Origin: Flavobacteriales bacterium UBA7666
GTDB lineage: Bacteria; Bacteroidota; Bacteroidia; Flavobacteriales_D; Crocinitomicaceae
Direction of reading: 5' to 3'
Assembly (NCBI GenBank): GCA_002483265.1
Contig: DLHO01000026.1
Coordinates: 162,446 to 226,445, forward strand
Length of the DNA stretch: 64,000 bases
Below the pieces are notes generated by a model. It was not told the origin of the DNA and did not search any database. It saw only the letters and a list, made by a program, of their open reading frames with translations. Positions 43,299 through 52,303 of the stretch are shown here, in pieces. Position 1 is the stretch's first letter. Each line of letters starts with the position of its first letter. Both the position numbers and the translations under genes were made by a program.

Positions 43299-45023
43299 AT
43301 GGAACGCCTGATTAATATTTTAATTATTGATGAAAAAGATTCGGACCAACTAGCTCTAAAGGAAATTCTTGGCGGAGGTGGTAATATCTTACTGTTTTGC
43401 AATTCCATTGAGGAAGCACATGAGATCCTGAAAAGGAGAGAAGTCGGAATTATTCTCATTGACGTGGATAGCCCTAATTTTTCATCCATGGAAGATTTTA
43501 AGGAATTACTGCAGGTTCATGCATCTAATACCCATTATTCCATCATTATTACAGAGAACACAAGAACCGGATCTAAACTTTTGAAAGGATTTAATTCCGG
43601 AGCAGTTGATTTTATCACCAAACCATTCAATCCCTTATTGATTCAGGCAAAGCTGGATGTATACAAATCCTTGTATTACAAAGATCAACGCATTGCTCAA
43701 CTATTGGGAAATATACTTCCTGAGAATGTATTGGACGATTTGAACCAATTTGGTAAGTTTTCACCTAAAAGAGTAGACAAAGGAATCGTACTCTTTACTG
43801 ACTTTGTGGATTTCTCCATGAAATCAAAATCAATTAAGCCAATTAAGCTGGTTAAGCGACTGGAATATTACTTCACCGCATTTGATGAGATCGTTGAGCG
43901 CTATAAACTGGAGAAGATAAAAACTATCGGAGATGCTTATATGGCAATAGCCGGGGTGAATGAAGATAATGCAGAACCGATTTTAAGGGCTTGCATGGCT
44001 GCTTTGGAGATGCGCAATTTTATCCGGAATGAAAAAGAATTGGCGAAAGCCATGAAGAAAGATTTTTGGGAAATACGAATCGGCGTTCATGCGGGACCTC
44101 TTGTTGCCGGAATTATTGGATCTAAAAGATATTCATTCGATGTTTGGGGAGATACCGTAAATATTGCTGCAAGAGCCCAACAGTTTAGCGGAATCGATCA
44201 GATTACCATTACTCAGGCCATTTACGATGAATGCCATACGTATTTTGATACCAAAGACTTGGGAAATGTTCCGATCAAAAAACGTGGGGGCACCATGGAA
44301 ACCTTTGAGCTGGAATCTTTGAAATCCGAATACAGTTTATATAGTAACGGAAAAGTTCCTTCAGTAGAATTACGAATCTTATGTCAAATCGCTACGGTGG
44401 ATTTTGAGCATATGAGAAGTGACATTCTGAATAAATTAAAATCCATGCTGCCGGATGAAGTGATTTACCATGATTTGGGGCATACTTTAAATGTGGAAAA
44501 AGCTGCCATTCGTTTAGGTAAACTGGAAGGTTTGGATGATGACGAGATGCTTTTATTGCGAACTGCCGCATTATTTCATGATACGGGATTCATTTTCACC
44601 TACCATCACAATGAATTGCATGCGGTAAGATTGATGGAGCAAATGCTTCCAAAATATGGATTCAATCAATCCCAGATTCAGTTGATTCGTGAAATGATTC
44701 TGGCAACTTCCTTAGATATTGAGCCTGTAGGATTACTTCAGGAAATTTTATGTGATGCAGATCATGATTATTTAGGAAGAGCAGATTATTATGTCGTAGC
44801 TTCTAAATTGAAGGAAGAAATGATTGCATTTGATATGGAGCTATCCGAAGAGGATTGGATTCAGATGCAGATTCGATTTTTAGGAGAAACACATCAATTC
44901 TATACCATTACAGCACTGAACATCCGCCAAAAAGGAAAAATGAATCGTTTGGGAGAATTAAAGGTTGCCCTGGCAGAACTGCAGAACCAACAAGTTAATG
45001 GAGAATTGAAAATGGACAATTAA
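43299..45023 (+). CDS. Response regulator-adenylate cyclase-HD domain protein
   Basis: 574 residues in three parts. REC (about 1-125): acidic pair in LIIDEKDS, phospho-Asp in IILIDVDSP, Thr in IIITEN and Lys in DFITKPF are all present. Class III cyclase (about 155-345): metal Asp residues in LFTDFVDFS and TIGDAYMAIAG, purine-selecting Lys (KIKTIGD) and Asp (FDVWGD), and the NIAARA transition-state residues, i.e. adenylate-cyclase type. C-terminal HD domain (about 385-560): H in HDLGHTLNVEKA, HD in ALFHDTGF. A kinase partner is not encoded nearby. Making and possibly hydrolysing a phosphorylated signal in one chain is inference. Confidence 0.85.
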   Translation: MERLINILIIDEKDSDQLALKEILGGGGNILLFCNSIEEAHEILKRREVGIILIDVDSPNFSSMEDFKELLQVHASNTHYSIIITENTRTGSKLLKGFNSGAVDFITKPFNPLLIQAKLDVYKSLYYKDQRIAQLLGNILPENVLDDLNQFGKFSPKRVDKGIVLFTDFVDFSMKSKSIKPIKLVKRLEYYFTAFDEIVERYKLEKIKTIGDAYMAIAGVNEDNAEPILRACMAALEMRNFIRNEKELAKAMKKDFWEIRIGVHAGPLVAGIIGSKRYSFDVWGDTVNIAARAQQFSGIDQITITQAIYDECHTYFDTKDLGNVPIKKRGGTMETFELESLKSEYSLYSNGKVPSVELRILCQIATVDFEHMRSDILNKLKSMLPDEVIYHDLGHTLNVEKAAIRLGKLEGLDDDEMLLLRTAALFHDTGFIFTYHHNELHAVRLMEQMLPKYGFNQSQIQLIREMILATSLDIEPVGLLQEILCDADHDYLGRADYYVVASKLKEEMIAFDMELSEEDWIQMQIRFLGETHQFYTITALNIRQKGKMNRLGELKVALAELQNQQVNGELKMDN

Positions 45024-45108
45024 AAAGGAGAGATTTGTCGTTTTCGATCGATTTAACAAGTTCTAGGATAATTCCAATTTTCAATTTTCAATTTTGCATT
45101 TTCAATTC
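45003..45108. repeat. AT-rich inverted repeat overlapping the cyclase 3' end
   Basis: GAATTGAAAATG (45003-45014), inside the last codons of the cyclase gene, is the perfect complement of CATTTTCAATTC (45097-45108), which abuts the stop of the convergent gene. Extra TTTTCAATT units lie at 45076-45095. Confidence 0.65.
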
Positions 45109-45987
45109 TTAAAAGCTCGGTTCAATTAAACTAAGCATATCTGTTGTTGTAATACTTGGTTTATAATCCTTAGCAGATTCAGGGGGAACTCCACCCGGAT
45201 TCAAATCTGCATTCAAACCGGCTTTAGCGAAAGCACCCAAATTTCCATAGTTAGCTTCCTCTTTCTTTTCTTTCTCAGCCCAATTACTTTGTTTATTGGG
45301 TTTACTATTTGAAAAAGAATAAGTTGCTCCGTTTACAGTTGCATCATTTCGTAGAAATATTCCACTACCAGCACTTGGTGAAATGATTTTATCGGTTGAA
45401 GCCGCTGTATTCTTAAAAACACTATAATTAGTACTTGTCGCATTGCTATAAACAGAGCTTGTCTGATCCACATTTTCATCTGCGGGAACGCTTGAAGCTG
45501 CTGTAAACTCTTTTTCATTTCCTTCATTCAATGGAAATTTCTTTTTGGGTTCAGCTTCTTTTTGTTCTTCATGCGAGATCGAATCGCTGCTTGCAGTTAG
45601 TTGGACTTGTTCGCTTTTCGCCAATTGATCTTCAGACATAGAAATCCAAACAGTAGTTACCCCGGCAGACAAGACCAATAATGCAGCTACGCGGAACAAG
45701 TTACGATTGTATAACGGAATGATTTTCTTTTCTGCTAATTCAGCCGGTGCATTCCAGTTTTGACTGATTCCAGGGTGTTTAGCTTGAAATACCGCGTTTA
45801 AACTTGTTTTTACGGATGGGGAAACTTCTTCTCTGTTTGAAAGGGTTAATTGATCGATTCCTGCGTAAAATGATTTCATTTCATTGTATTCTTCTTCAGA
45901 AGAAACCAATTCCTGAATCACTTCCAATTCACTGGAGTTTAAATCGTTATAAGCCTTTGTTTGTATGATTTCGTCAAATGTATTCAT
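45109..45987 (-). CDS. Putative anti-sigma factor
   Basis: 292 residues. The N-terminal about 90 residues are helical and acidic (FDEIIQTKAYNDLNSSELEVIQELVSSEEEYNEM), one membrane segment follows (LFRVAALLVLSAGVTTVWISM, about residues 98-118), and the last about 170 residues are low-complexity, Ser/Asn/Lys-rich and would be periplasmic. With the ECF sigma gene overlapping directly upstream, an anti-sigma role is the best reading, though the ZAS zinc motif is absent. Confidence 0.72.
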   Translation of the reverse strand: MNTFDEIIQTKAYNDLNSSELEVIQELVSSEEEYNEMKSFYAGIDQLTLSNREEVSPSVKTSLNAVFQAKHPGISQNWNAPAELAEKKIIPLYNRNLFRVAALLVLSAGVTTVWISMSEDQLAKSEQVQLTASSDSISHEEQKEAEPKKKFPLNEGNEKEFTAASSVPADENVDQTSSVYSNATSTNYSVFKNTAASTDKIISPSAGSGIFLRNDATVNGATYSFSNSKPNKQSNWAEKEKKEEANYGNLGAFAKAGLNADLNPGGVPPESAKDYKPSITTTDMLSLIEPSF

Positions 45988-46580
45988 GGCAATTTTGTAT
46001 GTTCCGGTTGGTACTCTTTTAATCCTTGTGCCAAATATTTGGTTGCATAGAATAGACGGGATTTAATGGTTCCCTCACTAATCGCCAAAGCTTCAGCTAT
46101 TTCTTTAATAGACAATCCATCAAAATGACGCATTTCAAATACCTCCCGATGTTTGTCTTCCAATTGTGTAACCTGATAATTGTATGCTTCTTTAAATAAA
46201 GCATGGTGTACCTGGTTTTCTGTATTTTTGTTCACATCCATTACTGCATAGCTGCTATCTAATCCATTGCTGGTGTTTTTTCGAATTTCTTGTTTCTTAT
46301 ATTCGTTTTTACACATGTTGTTGGCAACAGAATACATCCATGTTTTGAATGAACGGGTCGTGTCAAAAAGTTCGGGTCTGTGAATCACTTTGGTAAAGAA
46401 ATCATGAACAAAATCTTCCGATTTCTCACGATCACGCCAAAGCATCCGCATGAAATACGAGAGCAGGGCAGATGAATAACGACCGTAAAGCTTATCAAAA
46501 GCTCTCTGATCGCCTCCGGCCATCGCAATAACCAATTGCTCATCGGTCATTTGGTCGTATTCCTTTTTAATCATTCGCAT
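45984..46580 (-). CDS. ECF-type RNA polymerase sigma factor
   Basis: 198 residues with sigma2 (RAFDKLYGRYSSALLSYFMRML, EDFVHDFFTKVIHRP, FKTWMYSVANNMCKNEYKK) and sigma4 (LEDKHREVFEMRHFDGLSIKEIAEALAISEGTIKSRLFYATKYL). It directs polymerase to a private set of promoters when released from its anti-sigma factor. Overlaps the anti-sigma gene by 4 bases and the upstream secreted-protein gene by 1 base (TGATG), so all three are one unit. Confidence 0.92.
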   Translation of the reverse strand: MRMIKKEYDQMTDEQLVIAMAGGDQRAFDKLYGRYSSALLSYFMRMLWRDREKSEDFVHDFFTKVIHRPELFDTTRSFKTWMYSVANNMCKNEYKKQEIRKNTSNGLDSSYAVMDVNKNTENQVHHALFKEAYNYQVTQLEDKHREVFEMRHFDGLSIKEIAEALAISEGTIKSRLFYATKYLAQGLKEYQPEHTKLP

Positions 46581-47779
46581 CAGCGCTTAATTTTTGAAAG
46601 TTGACCGGTTTTGCGTGCCCTCGTGGCTACACTCATAATGATATGATTGATTTCCTTTACGTTTTCTGTTTTATTGTATTGTTCATAGAGTCTGGAAACA
46701 CTTAGAAGCGCAGGCAGGTAATTCGCAGAAAGCGCATCCGATTGCTGATCTTTTCCTATTCCAAGTTCATATTTCTTCCATTTCGTTTCCACCATTGAAA
46801 TGTTCCAGGCATTGTAATCCAAAGAAGCAGACTGATCGTAAGCAAAAGTCAGACCAACCGGATTCAAGGAGGAACTGATTCCCTGGAAATACTCTTTTGG
46901 GAAGGACATTGACATATACAAATTCTTGGAAGCGTTCAGAGAACAAAATGTCTGTACAAATACAGTGTCCACAAAGGTTGAATTCGGCATCACAAAACCT
47001 TTAGATACCAATGCTGCCTGATAATCGGGGCTTTGCATCAGATCTACTGAGATTAGCTCTAAATCAGTTCTTCCAAGTGTGTTCTTTTCAAAGTTTACAG
47101 GAATCAACTCGGTATAGCCATGTAATAGAAGTGTTCCATTAGCGGGAACTGAATTAACCATGTCTGTTGCGTAGCTTAATAAACCCGCTGAAATCTTATT
47201 TTGAGCAATCATTTGAAGTGTCACACTGTCTGCAAGTTCCTGATTGTTTACAGCGACTCCAAATGCTGCTAATTCTTGCTGTACTTCCGTTTTTGTGGGT
47301 TCTAATTTTGCTGCCTGTTGTAATTCTGAGAATTGTTTCGGATCGTATTTGCTTAATAAGTAAGTATAAAAGTGTTTTTCAAAACTTCCCGGCAACATAT
47401 TCGCATACAATTGTGCACCTTGTTTCATGTTCAGCAATTCCTCAGGACTTGCACTTCTTCGGGTTAATTGATGTTTGGAATTGGAATAGTTTGATTCGAA
47501 TTGATATTTAGCATTTTTGAGTTGTTGAATGCTTTCGTTCGAATCTTTATCAGCTTTTCCGTCACTTTCAGAAAATTTCGGCTCGGATACGGTTCTGTAA
47601 GATTTGCTTTTTTTTGTTGTTACCTGAATTTCTTCCAATTGGGGCGCCGGAGTTTTTACAGAATCCTGCTGTTGTGTATTTGTGGTTTTATTGGAATTGT
47701 TATAGGTATTCTCCTGTGTCTGAGCTTTACTGAACACAGTGCAAAAAAGCAATGAAACAAGAAGTATTATTTGGCGCAT
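46580..47779 (-). CDS. Secreted hypothetical protein in the sigma-factor operon
   Basis: 399 residues with a signal peptide (RQIILLVSLLFCTVFSKAQ). Residues 20-90 are low-complexity Asn/Thr/Gln-rich, and the rest is helical (EELLNMKQGAQLYANMLPGSFEKHFYTYLLSKYDP; LEPTKTEVQQELAAFGVAV). No family recognised. As first gene of the sigma/anti-sigma operon it could sense the envelope state or be a target of the sigma factor; both are guesses. Confidence 0.65.
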   Translation of the reverse strand: MRQIILLVSLLFCTVFSKAQTQENTYNNSNKTTNTQQQDSVKTPAPQLEEIQVTTKKSKSYRTVSEPKFSESDGKADKDSNESIQQLKNAKYQFESNYSNSKHQLTRRSASPEELLNMKQGAQLYANMLPGSFEKHFYTYLLSKYDPKQFSELQQAAKLEPTKTEVQQELAAFGVAVNNQELADSVTLQMIAQNKISAGLLSYATDMVNSVPANGTLLLHGYTELIPVNFEKNTLGRTDLELISVDLMQSPDYQAALVSKGFVMPNSTFVDTVFVQTFCSLNASKNLYMSMSFPKEYFQGISSSLNPVGLTFAYDQSASLDYNAWNISMVETKWKKYELGIGKDQQSDALSANYLPALLSVSRLYEQYNKTENVKEINHIIMSVATRARKTGQLSKIKR

Positions 47780-47846
47780 AAAGCAATTTTTATCTGTAGT
47801 ACAATCAGATTAAAATTAGGTTCAAAAAATGAAAGAAAAAAATTTT

Positions 47847-48527
47847 CTAAGAATTAGAATCTGCTGCAAACAAGAATTTGTTTGGCGATACTAAGTTTGT
47901 TTTTACAGCATAGATCACAATTCCGGCTGTGTTTTTCACACCTAATTTCGCCATGATATTCTTGCGGTGTGTATTGATCGTGTGATTACTTAAACAAAGG
48001 TAATCCGCAATCATTACATTGGTTAGCCCTTCTGCGATCATGGTGATGATTTCTGTTTCGCGCTCACTCAATGTAATAGGTTCACAGCTAAATGAATCAA
48101 AATCAATATCATTTACATCAATAGAAGCATCACGGATAGTTTCCAGAATTTGTCCGCAAAAGAATTTATTTCCTCTCCAGGTTTCTCTGATAGAATCGAT
48201 AATCTCTGAACTGTCACAATCTTTTTTGATGTAGCTTTTTACTCCGGAGCGCAATGCATTTACCAATGTTTGAGCTGATTGTTCGGGTGTAATTGCAACG
48301 ACACTCAGATCTGGCTTTTTTTGAAGGATTTGAGGAATAACGTCAATTGAAAATCCTTTGGAAGTATAATCAACTAAAATAATGTTTGCATCAAAGGCTT
48401 TGTTAAGGGCAATCAACTCTTCATTGTTTCTTGCTTCTCCTACAATTTGGATGTTCCGCTCTGTAGACAACAGCGTACGCAGACCAATGCGTATAATTTC
48501 ATTACTGTCGGCTAAAATGAGCTTCAT
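47847..48527 (-). CDS. NarL/FixJ-type response regulator
   Basis: 226 residues. Receiver domain (1-120): D in LILADSNEI, phospho-Asp in IILVDYTSKG, Thr in VVAITPEQ and Lys in SYIKKD. A LuxR-type HTH follows at about 155-215 (LSERETEIITMIAEGLTNVMIADYLCLSNHTINTHRKNIMAKLGVKNTAGIV). It should bind DNA when phosphorylated. No histidine kinase is encoded beside it, so it is an orphan. Own promoter upstream. Confidence 0.92.
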   Translation of the reverse strand: MKLILADSNEIIRIGLRTLLSTERNIQIVGEARNNEELIALNKAFDANIILVDYTSKGFSIDVIPQILQKKPDLSVVAITPEQSAQTLVNALRSGVKSYIKKDCDSSEIIDSIRETWRGNKFFCGQILETIRDASIDVNDIDFDSFSCEPITLSERETEIITMIAEGLTNVMIADYLCLSNHTINTHRKNIMAKLGVKNTAGIVIYAVKTNLVSPNKFLFAADSNS

Positions 48528-48551
48528 TATTTAGATTAATTTTAAACAAGA

Positions 48552-48559
48552 CAAAAGTA
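48552..48559 (-). promoter_or_regulatory. -7 promoter element TACTTTTG
   Basis: Exact TAnnTTTG on the minus strand, 24 bases before the response-regulator start. Confidence 0.55.
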
Positions 48560-48616
48560 AGTAAAAATTAATACCGTAAACTCTTTATTGTGATAAAACT
48601 TTTGGTTGTTGAATTC

Positions 48617-49705
48617 TCAATGAAATTCGTCTGAAAATGTGTGAAAACTTTCCTGTAAAAGCGGGAGTTTGTCAAAAGGGATCTTTTTTAGTCGGAATGT
48701 ATCTCTATAAATAACCACTTGATTTTTATTCCACAAACAGGAAACTTCACCTTCGGTTGAAGTGGTTTGATCCGAAAGATATGTATCGATCGGATAGTCT
48801 TTGAAGGAATCATTCCAGGATTGGAGAATGATGTAATGTTGCCGGTGAATGAAAAGGTATTTGACCTGTTTATTTCCATAAACGCGATATGCTCCATGAT
48901 GGGTAAGACGCGGAGATTGATCGTCATTTAGATTTTTACTCAGAAGAACAGGGAAGATGCTTTCAATAACAACCAGCAATGCAAAAGTGAATTTGATAAT
49001 CTGATACCTACGTGAATCATTGGAGTGAATTTTTTCCGTTGAAAACCCAAAAATACCTTTCCAGTTTTGAAGAAAGCAGAAACTATAAATGATGCTGAAT
49101 AGAAGTAGTGAGCCAGATAATAATTTCACTGAAATATCGAATGAGAAATTAATCAGAACCACTTGTCCGAAAATAGCGATGGAAAGCAGTGAAGCTAAGA
49201 ATCGAGTGCGTTTAAAGAGTAGGAGGCATGCAGTGAAGACTTCAATTATGCCTAATGCAACAGTATACGGATAGGAACTTCCAATTAAGGACCAGTAAGC
49301 AATGTCTTTGGATAATTTCCCAAAAGGAGTGAACAAGGTATTGGGTTCGGGAAGGTAGAATTGGGTTTTTGTGATTTTGTCCCAGCCATATTTGAACAGA
49401 AAGAAAAACAAAATTCCGGCAAGAATGGTTTTTAAAAGCGCTGTTGGATTCACTTTCCATTTGGAACAGATCCAGTTGATCAATGGAGAAGAAAGAACTC
49501 CCAGTAAAATACTCAATGCAATCAGAACATAAGTTCCATACGTATCGGTCTCAAAGATCAAATCTTCATCCATGATTTTGAGTAGACCGACAAATGGCTT
49601 TTGAACTAACTTGAAAATCCAGTCAAAGATCGCATAGTCGAATGGAAGTAAAAGCATCCACCAGGAAGCAATTCCAATGAAACTCAATTTCAGATGCTCG
49701 TTCAT
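48617..49705 (-). CDS. DoxX-like integral membrane protein
   Basis: 362 residues with about seven hydrophobic segments, among them WWMLLLPFDYAIFDWIFKLV, VLIALSILLGVLSSPLINWI, YPYTVALGIIEVFTACLLLF and LLSGSLLLFSIIYSF. The layout resembles DoxX/HTTM-type membrane proteins without a diagnostic motif. The last about 100 residues are soluble (RLTHHGAYRVYGNKQVKYLF...). Its start overlaps the stop of the upstream paralogue gene by 4 bases. Function unknown. Confidence 0.65.
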   Translation of the reverse strand: MNEHLKLSFIGIASWWMLLLPFDYAIFDWIFKLVQKPFVGLLKIMDEDLIFETDTYGTYVLIALSILLGVLSSPLINWICSKWKVNPTALLKTILAGILFFFLFKYGWDKITKTQFYLPEPNTLFTPFGKLSKDIAYWSLIGSSYPYTVALGIIEVFTACLLLFKRTRFLASLLSIAIFGQVVLINFSFDISVKLLSGSLLLFSIIYSFCFLQNWKGIFGFSTEKIHSNDSRRYQIIKFTFALLVVIESIFPVLLSKNLNDDQSPRLTHHGAYRVYGNKQVKYLFIHRQHYIILQSWNDSFKDYPIDTYLSDQTTSTEGEVSCLWNKNQVVIYRDTFRLKKIPFDKLPLLQESFHTFSDEFH

Positions 49706-50238
49706 GCAGTCACTTGAGGAGTAAAGATCCGGCTAAGAATTCGAATAGCAAGTAACCCACCACCGGTAATCCCGAAAAGGAAAAGCAAATAAGATTTCTT
49801 CTTTTTCCTGGGTACAGGTTCCTGTTTTTGTTCTATTGAAGTTTTGGGAGCTAATTCATTCAGTTTTTCGGTATCAAACCCGGGAGACTTTGGTTTTAAC
49901 GATTTTGGAGACTTTTTGAAATTAATGTATTCCACATTTCGGTGAAAAGGACTTTTTGTGATCGAATCAAGGTCCAGATCGTAATTGGCATAGGTCGGAT
50001 TCTTATAAACCGTATCATACTCGTAGTAACCCTGATAATTGTCATAAACTTCAATACTCGTGCTGTCATTCAATCGAATAACTTGAACTAAACGAGGAGA
50101 AGGAATTCCAAAATTGGTCGAAGGATCAATAAAGAAATCTGAAGCTGTTCCTGCATGACTTTTGTGAGCTATGATTGCTGTTTGAGCTTGTAATAAAGAG
50201 CCTGTGAAGCAAACAAAGAATAAGAGAAAAGATTTCAT
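49702..50238 (-). CDS. Secreted hypothetical protein with HKSHAG motif, paralogue A
   Basis: 178 residues: signal peptide, then AIIAHKSHAGTASDFFIDPSTNFG just after cleavage, a central strand-rich part, a Pro/Lys linker and a C-terminal membrane helix KKKKSYLLFLFGITGGGLLAIRIL. It is similar over its ends to the gene 3 bases upstream. The protein would be tethered to the inner membrane by its C-terminus with the body in the periplasm. No known family recognised. Confidence 0.65.
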   Translation of the reverse strand: MKSFLLFFVCFTGSLLQAQTAIIAHKSHAGTASDFFIDPSTNFGIPSPRLVQVIRLNDSTSIEVYDNYQGYYEYDTVYKNPTYANYDLDLDSITKSPFHRNVEYINFKKSPKSLKPKSPGFDTEKLNELAPKTSIEQKQEPVPRKKKKSYLLFLFGITGGGLLAIRILSRIFTPQVTA

Positions 50239-50241
50239 GAT

Positions 50242-50784
50242 TTAAGCAATTGAAGGTTTATTATTTTCGGATCGGTTAACTAGTTTGATGAGCAGAAATC
50301 CACCTCCGGTAATCCCGAAAAGGAAGAGTAAATAAGATTTCTTTTTCTTTTTTACAGGTGTAGGCTCGTTGAGTTGTTGTTGAGATTCAATCTGCTTTTT
50401 AAGTAGTTCTTCTTGTTCCATTTCACGCTTGTAAATCTCCTCTTGTTCTTTTCTTTGAATAGAATCGGTGTATCGAGCCTGAAACACTAGTGGCGAATAT
50501 TTTTCTTTGTTCGGAAAAGTATCCCTTGAGACCACTTTTTGTTCAATATCTGTAATTTCAAGAATGATGACGGAATCATTCAAAGGTTTGAAATTCTCTG
50601 CCTTATAAAGTTTAGGTTGTTGAAATGGTCCGTCGAAATCCATTCTGATTTGTCCGAAATTACTTGAAGGATCGATAAAATAATTTGCAGATGATCCCGC
50701 ATGACTTTTATGCGAAATCACTGGAGTTTGTGCATTCCCGAACAAGATGGAATAGGCAAAAAAGAGTGTAAGAATGAATTTCAT
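50242..50784 (-). CDS. Secreted hypothetical protein with HKSHAG motif, paralogue B
   Basis: 180 residues from the ATG at 50784, which gives the signal peptide KFILTLFFAYSILFGNAQ; 10 codons of open frame lie upstream. It carries VISHKSHAGSSANYFIDPSSNFG after the signal, a Gln/Glu-rich coiled stretch (about 105-140) and the same C-terminal helix KKKKSYLLFLFGITGGGFLLIKLV. A tandem duplicate of the next gene, with a diverged middle. Function unknown. Confidence 0.65.
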   Translation of the reverse strand: MKFILTLFFAYSILFGNAQTPVISHKSHAGSSANYFIDPSSNFGQIRMDFDGPFQQPKLYKAENFKPLNDSVIILEITDIEQKVVSRDTFPNKEKYSPLVFQARYTDSIQRKEQEEIYKREMEQEELLKKQIESQQQLNEPTPVKKKKKSYLLFLFGITGGGFLLIKLVNRSENNKPSIA

Positions 50785-50826
50785 TGATTGTTGTTTGAAA
50801 AGGAATACACCCACATTTCAAATTGG

Positions 50827-50866
50827 TTCATTGTAGGTGCGCGATTAATCGTGTGCCTACAATGAA
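50827..50866 (+). other. 40-base fully paired hairpin
   Basis: TTCATTGTAGG (50827-50837) pairs with CCTACAATGAA (50856-50866), and the inner bases pair through three G-U contacts that are valid only in plus-strand RNA. No plus-strand gene is nearby. Confidence 0.5.
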
Positions 50867-50870
50867 GGAC

Positions 50871-50899
50871 AAAAAAACTCCCGGTTGCCGCCGAGAGTT
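50871..50899 (-). terminator. Intrinsic terminator of the CorC-type gene
   Basis: On the minus strand AACTCTCGG (50899-50891) pairs with CCGGGAGTT (50884-50876) with one U-G, followed by TTTTTT. Confidence 0.75.
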
Positions 50900-51022
50900 C
50901 TGTCGTATTCCTACAACCTTGTTTTGTGTATATTTCCCTTTACACTTCGATGAAATGCTGGATTTATAAAAAGTAACAGAAAGCCTCAGGTTATTAAGTT
51001 GTTTTGGTAAGTTGGTATTGGA

Positions 51023-52303
51023 TTAGTCCTCCGGATCAATTTCTTTAATGATCAACTTGTCGATTCGCGCACCATCCATATCGACTACCTCAATCTCAAA
51101 GTTCAACCAATTGAACTTTTGTCCGGTAGATGGAACACTTCTGGATTCATTCAATACCAAGCCACCGATCGTTGTGAAGTTCAATTCTGAAGAATTGTCT
51201 TCCAATCCAAACTGACGGAAGAATTCTGCAATCGGATATTGACCATCAATTAACCAGGAACCGTCTTCGCGCTGAATAAATTCAAATTCCTCTGCATAAA
51301 AGTCATTGAAATCGCCAACAAGAGCCTGTAATAAGTCGTTTAGGGTAACTATTCCCTGCGTTTGACCAAACTCATCTGTAATGATTCCGTAATGTGTTTT
51401 GGTGTCTTTAAAATGAACCAATGCTTCATATGCAGAAATGTTTTCCAATAGGAATTGCGGTTTCAACATCAGATCTTTCAAACTGAAATCGGCATGATTG
51501 ATTGTTCGGAATAAATCCTTTAATAGAACCACTCCTAGCACATGTTCGCGTTCATCATCAAAAATAGGATAAACCGAGTGCATTTCTTTTTCAACCTGCT
51601 CGCGCACTTCATCTTTGGAGTCATTAATATCAATGAAAATCACATCATTCCGGTGTGTCATCAAAGAACTGATATTTCGATCACCCAAATGAAAGACGCG
51701 TTCTACAATGTCCTGTTCAATTTCCTGAACTTCTCCGCCATCAGTTCCTTCTTGTATAATCGCTTTGATCTCTTCTTCCGTTACTTTTCCTTCAGAAGAT
51801 TGCTTGATGCGCAAAACTTTCAGAAGTAAGTCTGAAGTAGTGGTCAACAACCAAACAAAGGGTGCCGTAATCTTTGAAATAATCAACATCGGCCTTGCCA
51901 TCGTTTTAGCAATCGCTTCCGGATTAGTCAAACCAATTCGTTTCGGAACCAATTCACCCAAAACAAGAGAGAAAAAAGTAATAATGACAACAACCGTTGT
52001 TACGGCTAAGAAATGGGAATATCCTTTCAGGGATGCAAAACCTTGGTAAAATCCTTCAATATCTGAAGTCATTTTTTCACCAGAGAAAATACCTGTCAAA
52101 ATTCCAATCAGCGTAATACCAATTTGTACTGTAGAAAGGAATTTATTGGGTGAGTTCATGGTTTCAATCACCAACTTGGCACTTTTGTCACCTCTTTTTG
52201 CGGCTACATCCAATTTGGATTTCCGTGCAGAAACCGTAGCGATCTCTGTCATAGAGAAAACCCCATTCAGGATTATTAAAAAGAGGATTAGAAGTAGTTC
52301 CAT
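51023..52303 (-). CDS. CNNM/CorC (HlyC) family membrane protein
   Basis: 426 residues. DUF21 transmembrane domain (about 1-190, with FSMTEIATVSARKSKLDVAAKRGDKSAKLV and GELVPKRIGLTNPEAIAK), a CBS pair (about 205-330, MTHRNDVIFIDINDS; YGIITDEFGQTQGIVTLNDLL) and a CorC_HlyC C-terminal domain (about 345-420). Members take part in magnesium or cobalt homeostasis; the haemolysin name is historical. Its start codon directly abuts the stop of the aminotransferase gene upstream. Confidence 0.9.
   Translation of the reverse strand: MELLLILFLIILNGVFSMTEIATVSARKSKLDVAAKRGDKSAKLVIETMNSPNKFLSTVQIGITLIGILTGIFSGEKMTSDIEGFYQGFASLKGYSHFLAVTTVVVIITFFSLVLGELVPKRIGLTNPEAIAKTMARPMLIISKITAPFVWLLTTTSDLLLKVLRIKQSSEGKVTEEEIKAIIQEGTDGGEVQEIEQDIVERVFHLGDRNISSLMTHRNDVIFIDINDSKDEVREQVEKEMHSVYPIFDDEREHVLGVVLLKDLFRTINHADFSLKDLMLKPQFLLENISAYEALVHFKDTKTHYGIITDEFGQTQGIVTLNDLLQALVGDFNDFYAEEFEFIQREDGSWLIDGQYPIAEFFRQFGLEDNSSELNFTTIGGLVLNESRSVPSTGQKFNWLNFEIEVVDMDGARIDKLIIKEIDPED

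Noticed and set aside
47167..47511. 114-codon plus-strand frame inside the secreted hypothetical gene
   Set aside because: Antisense to a better frame with signal peptide and operon context; composition hydrophobic and without motif.
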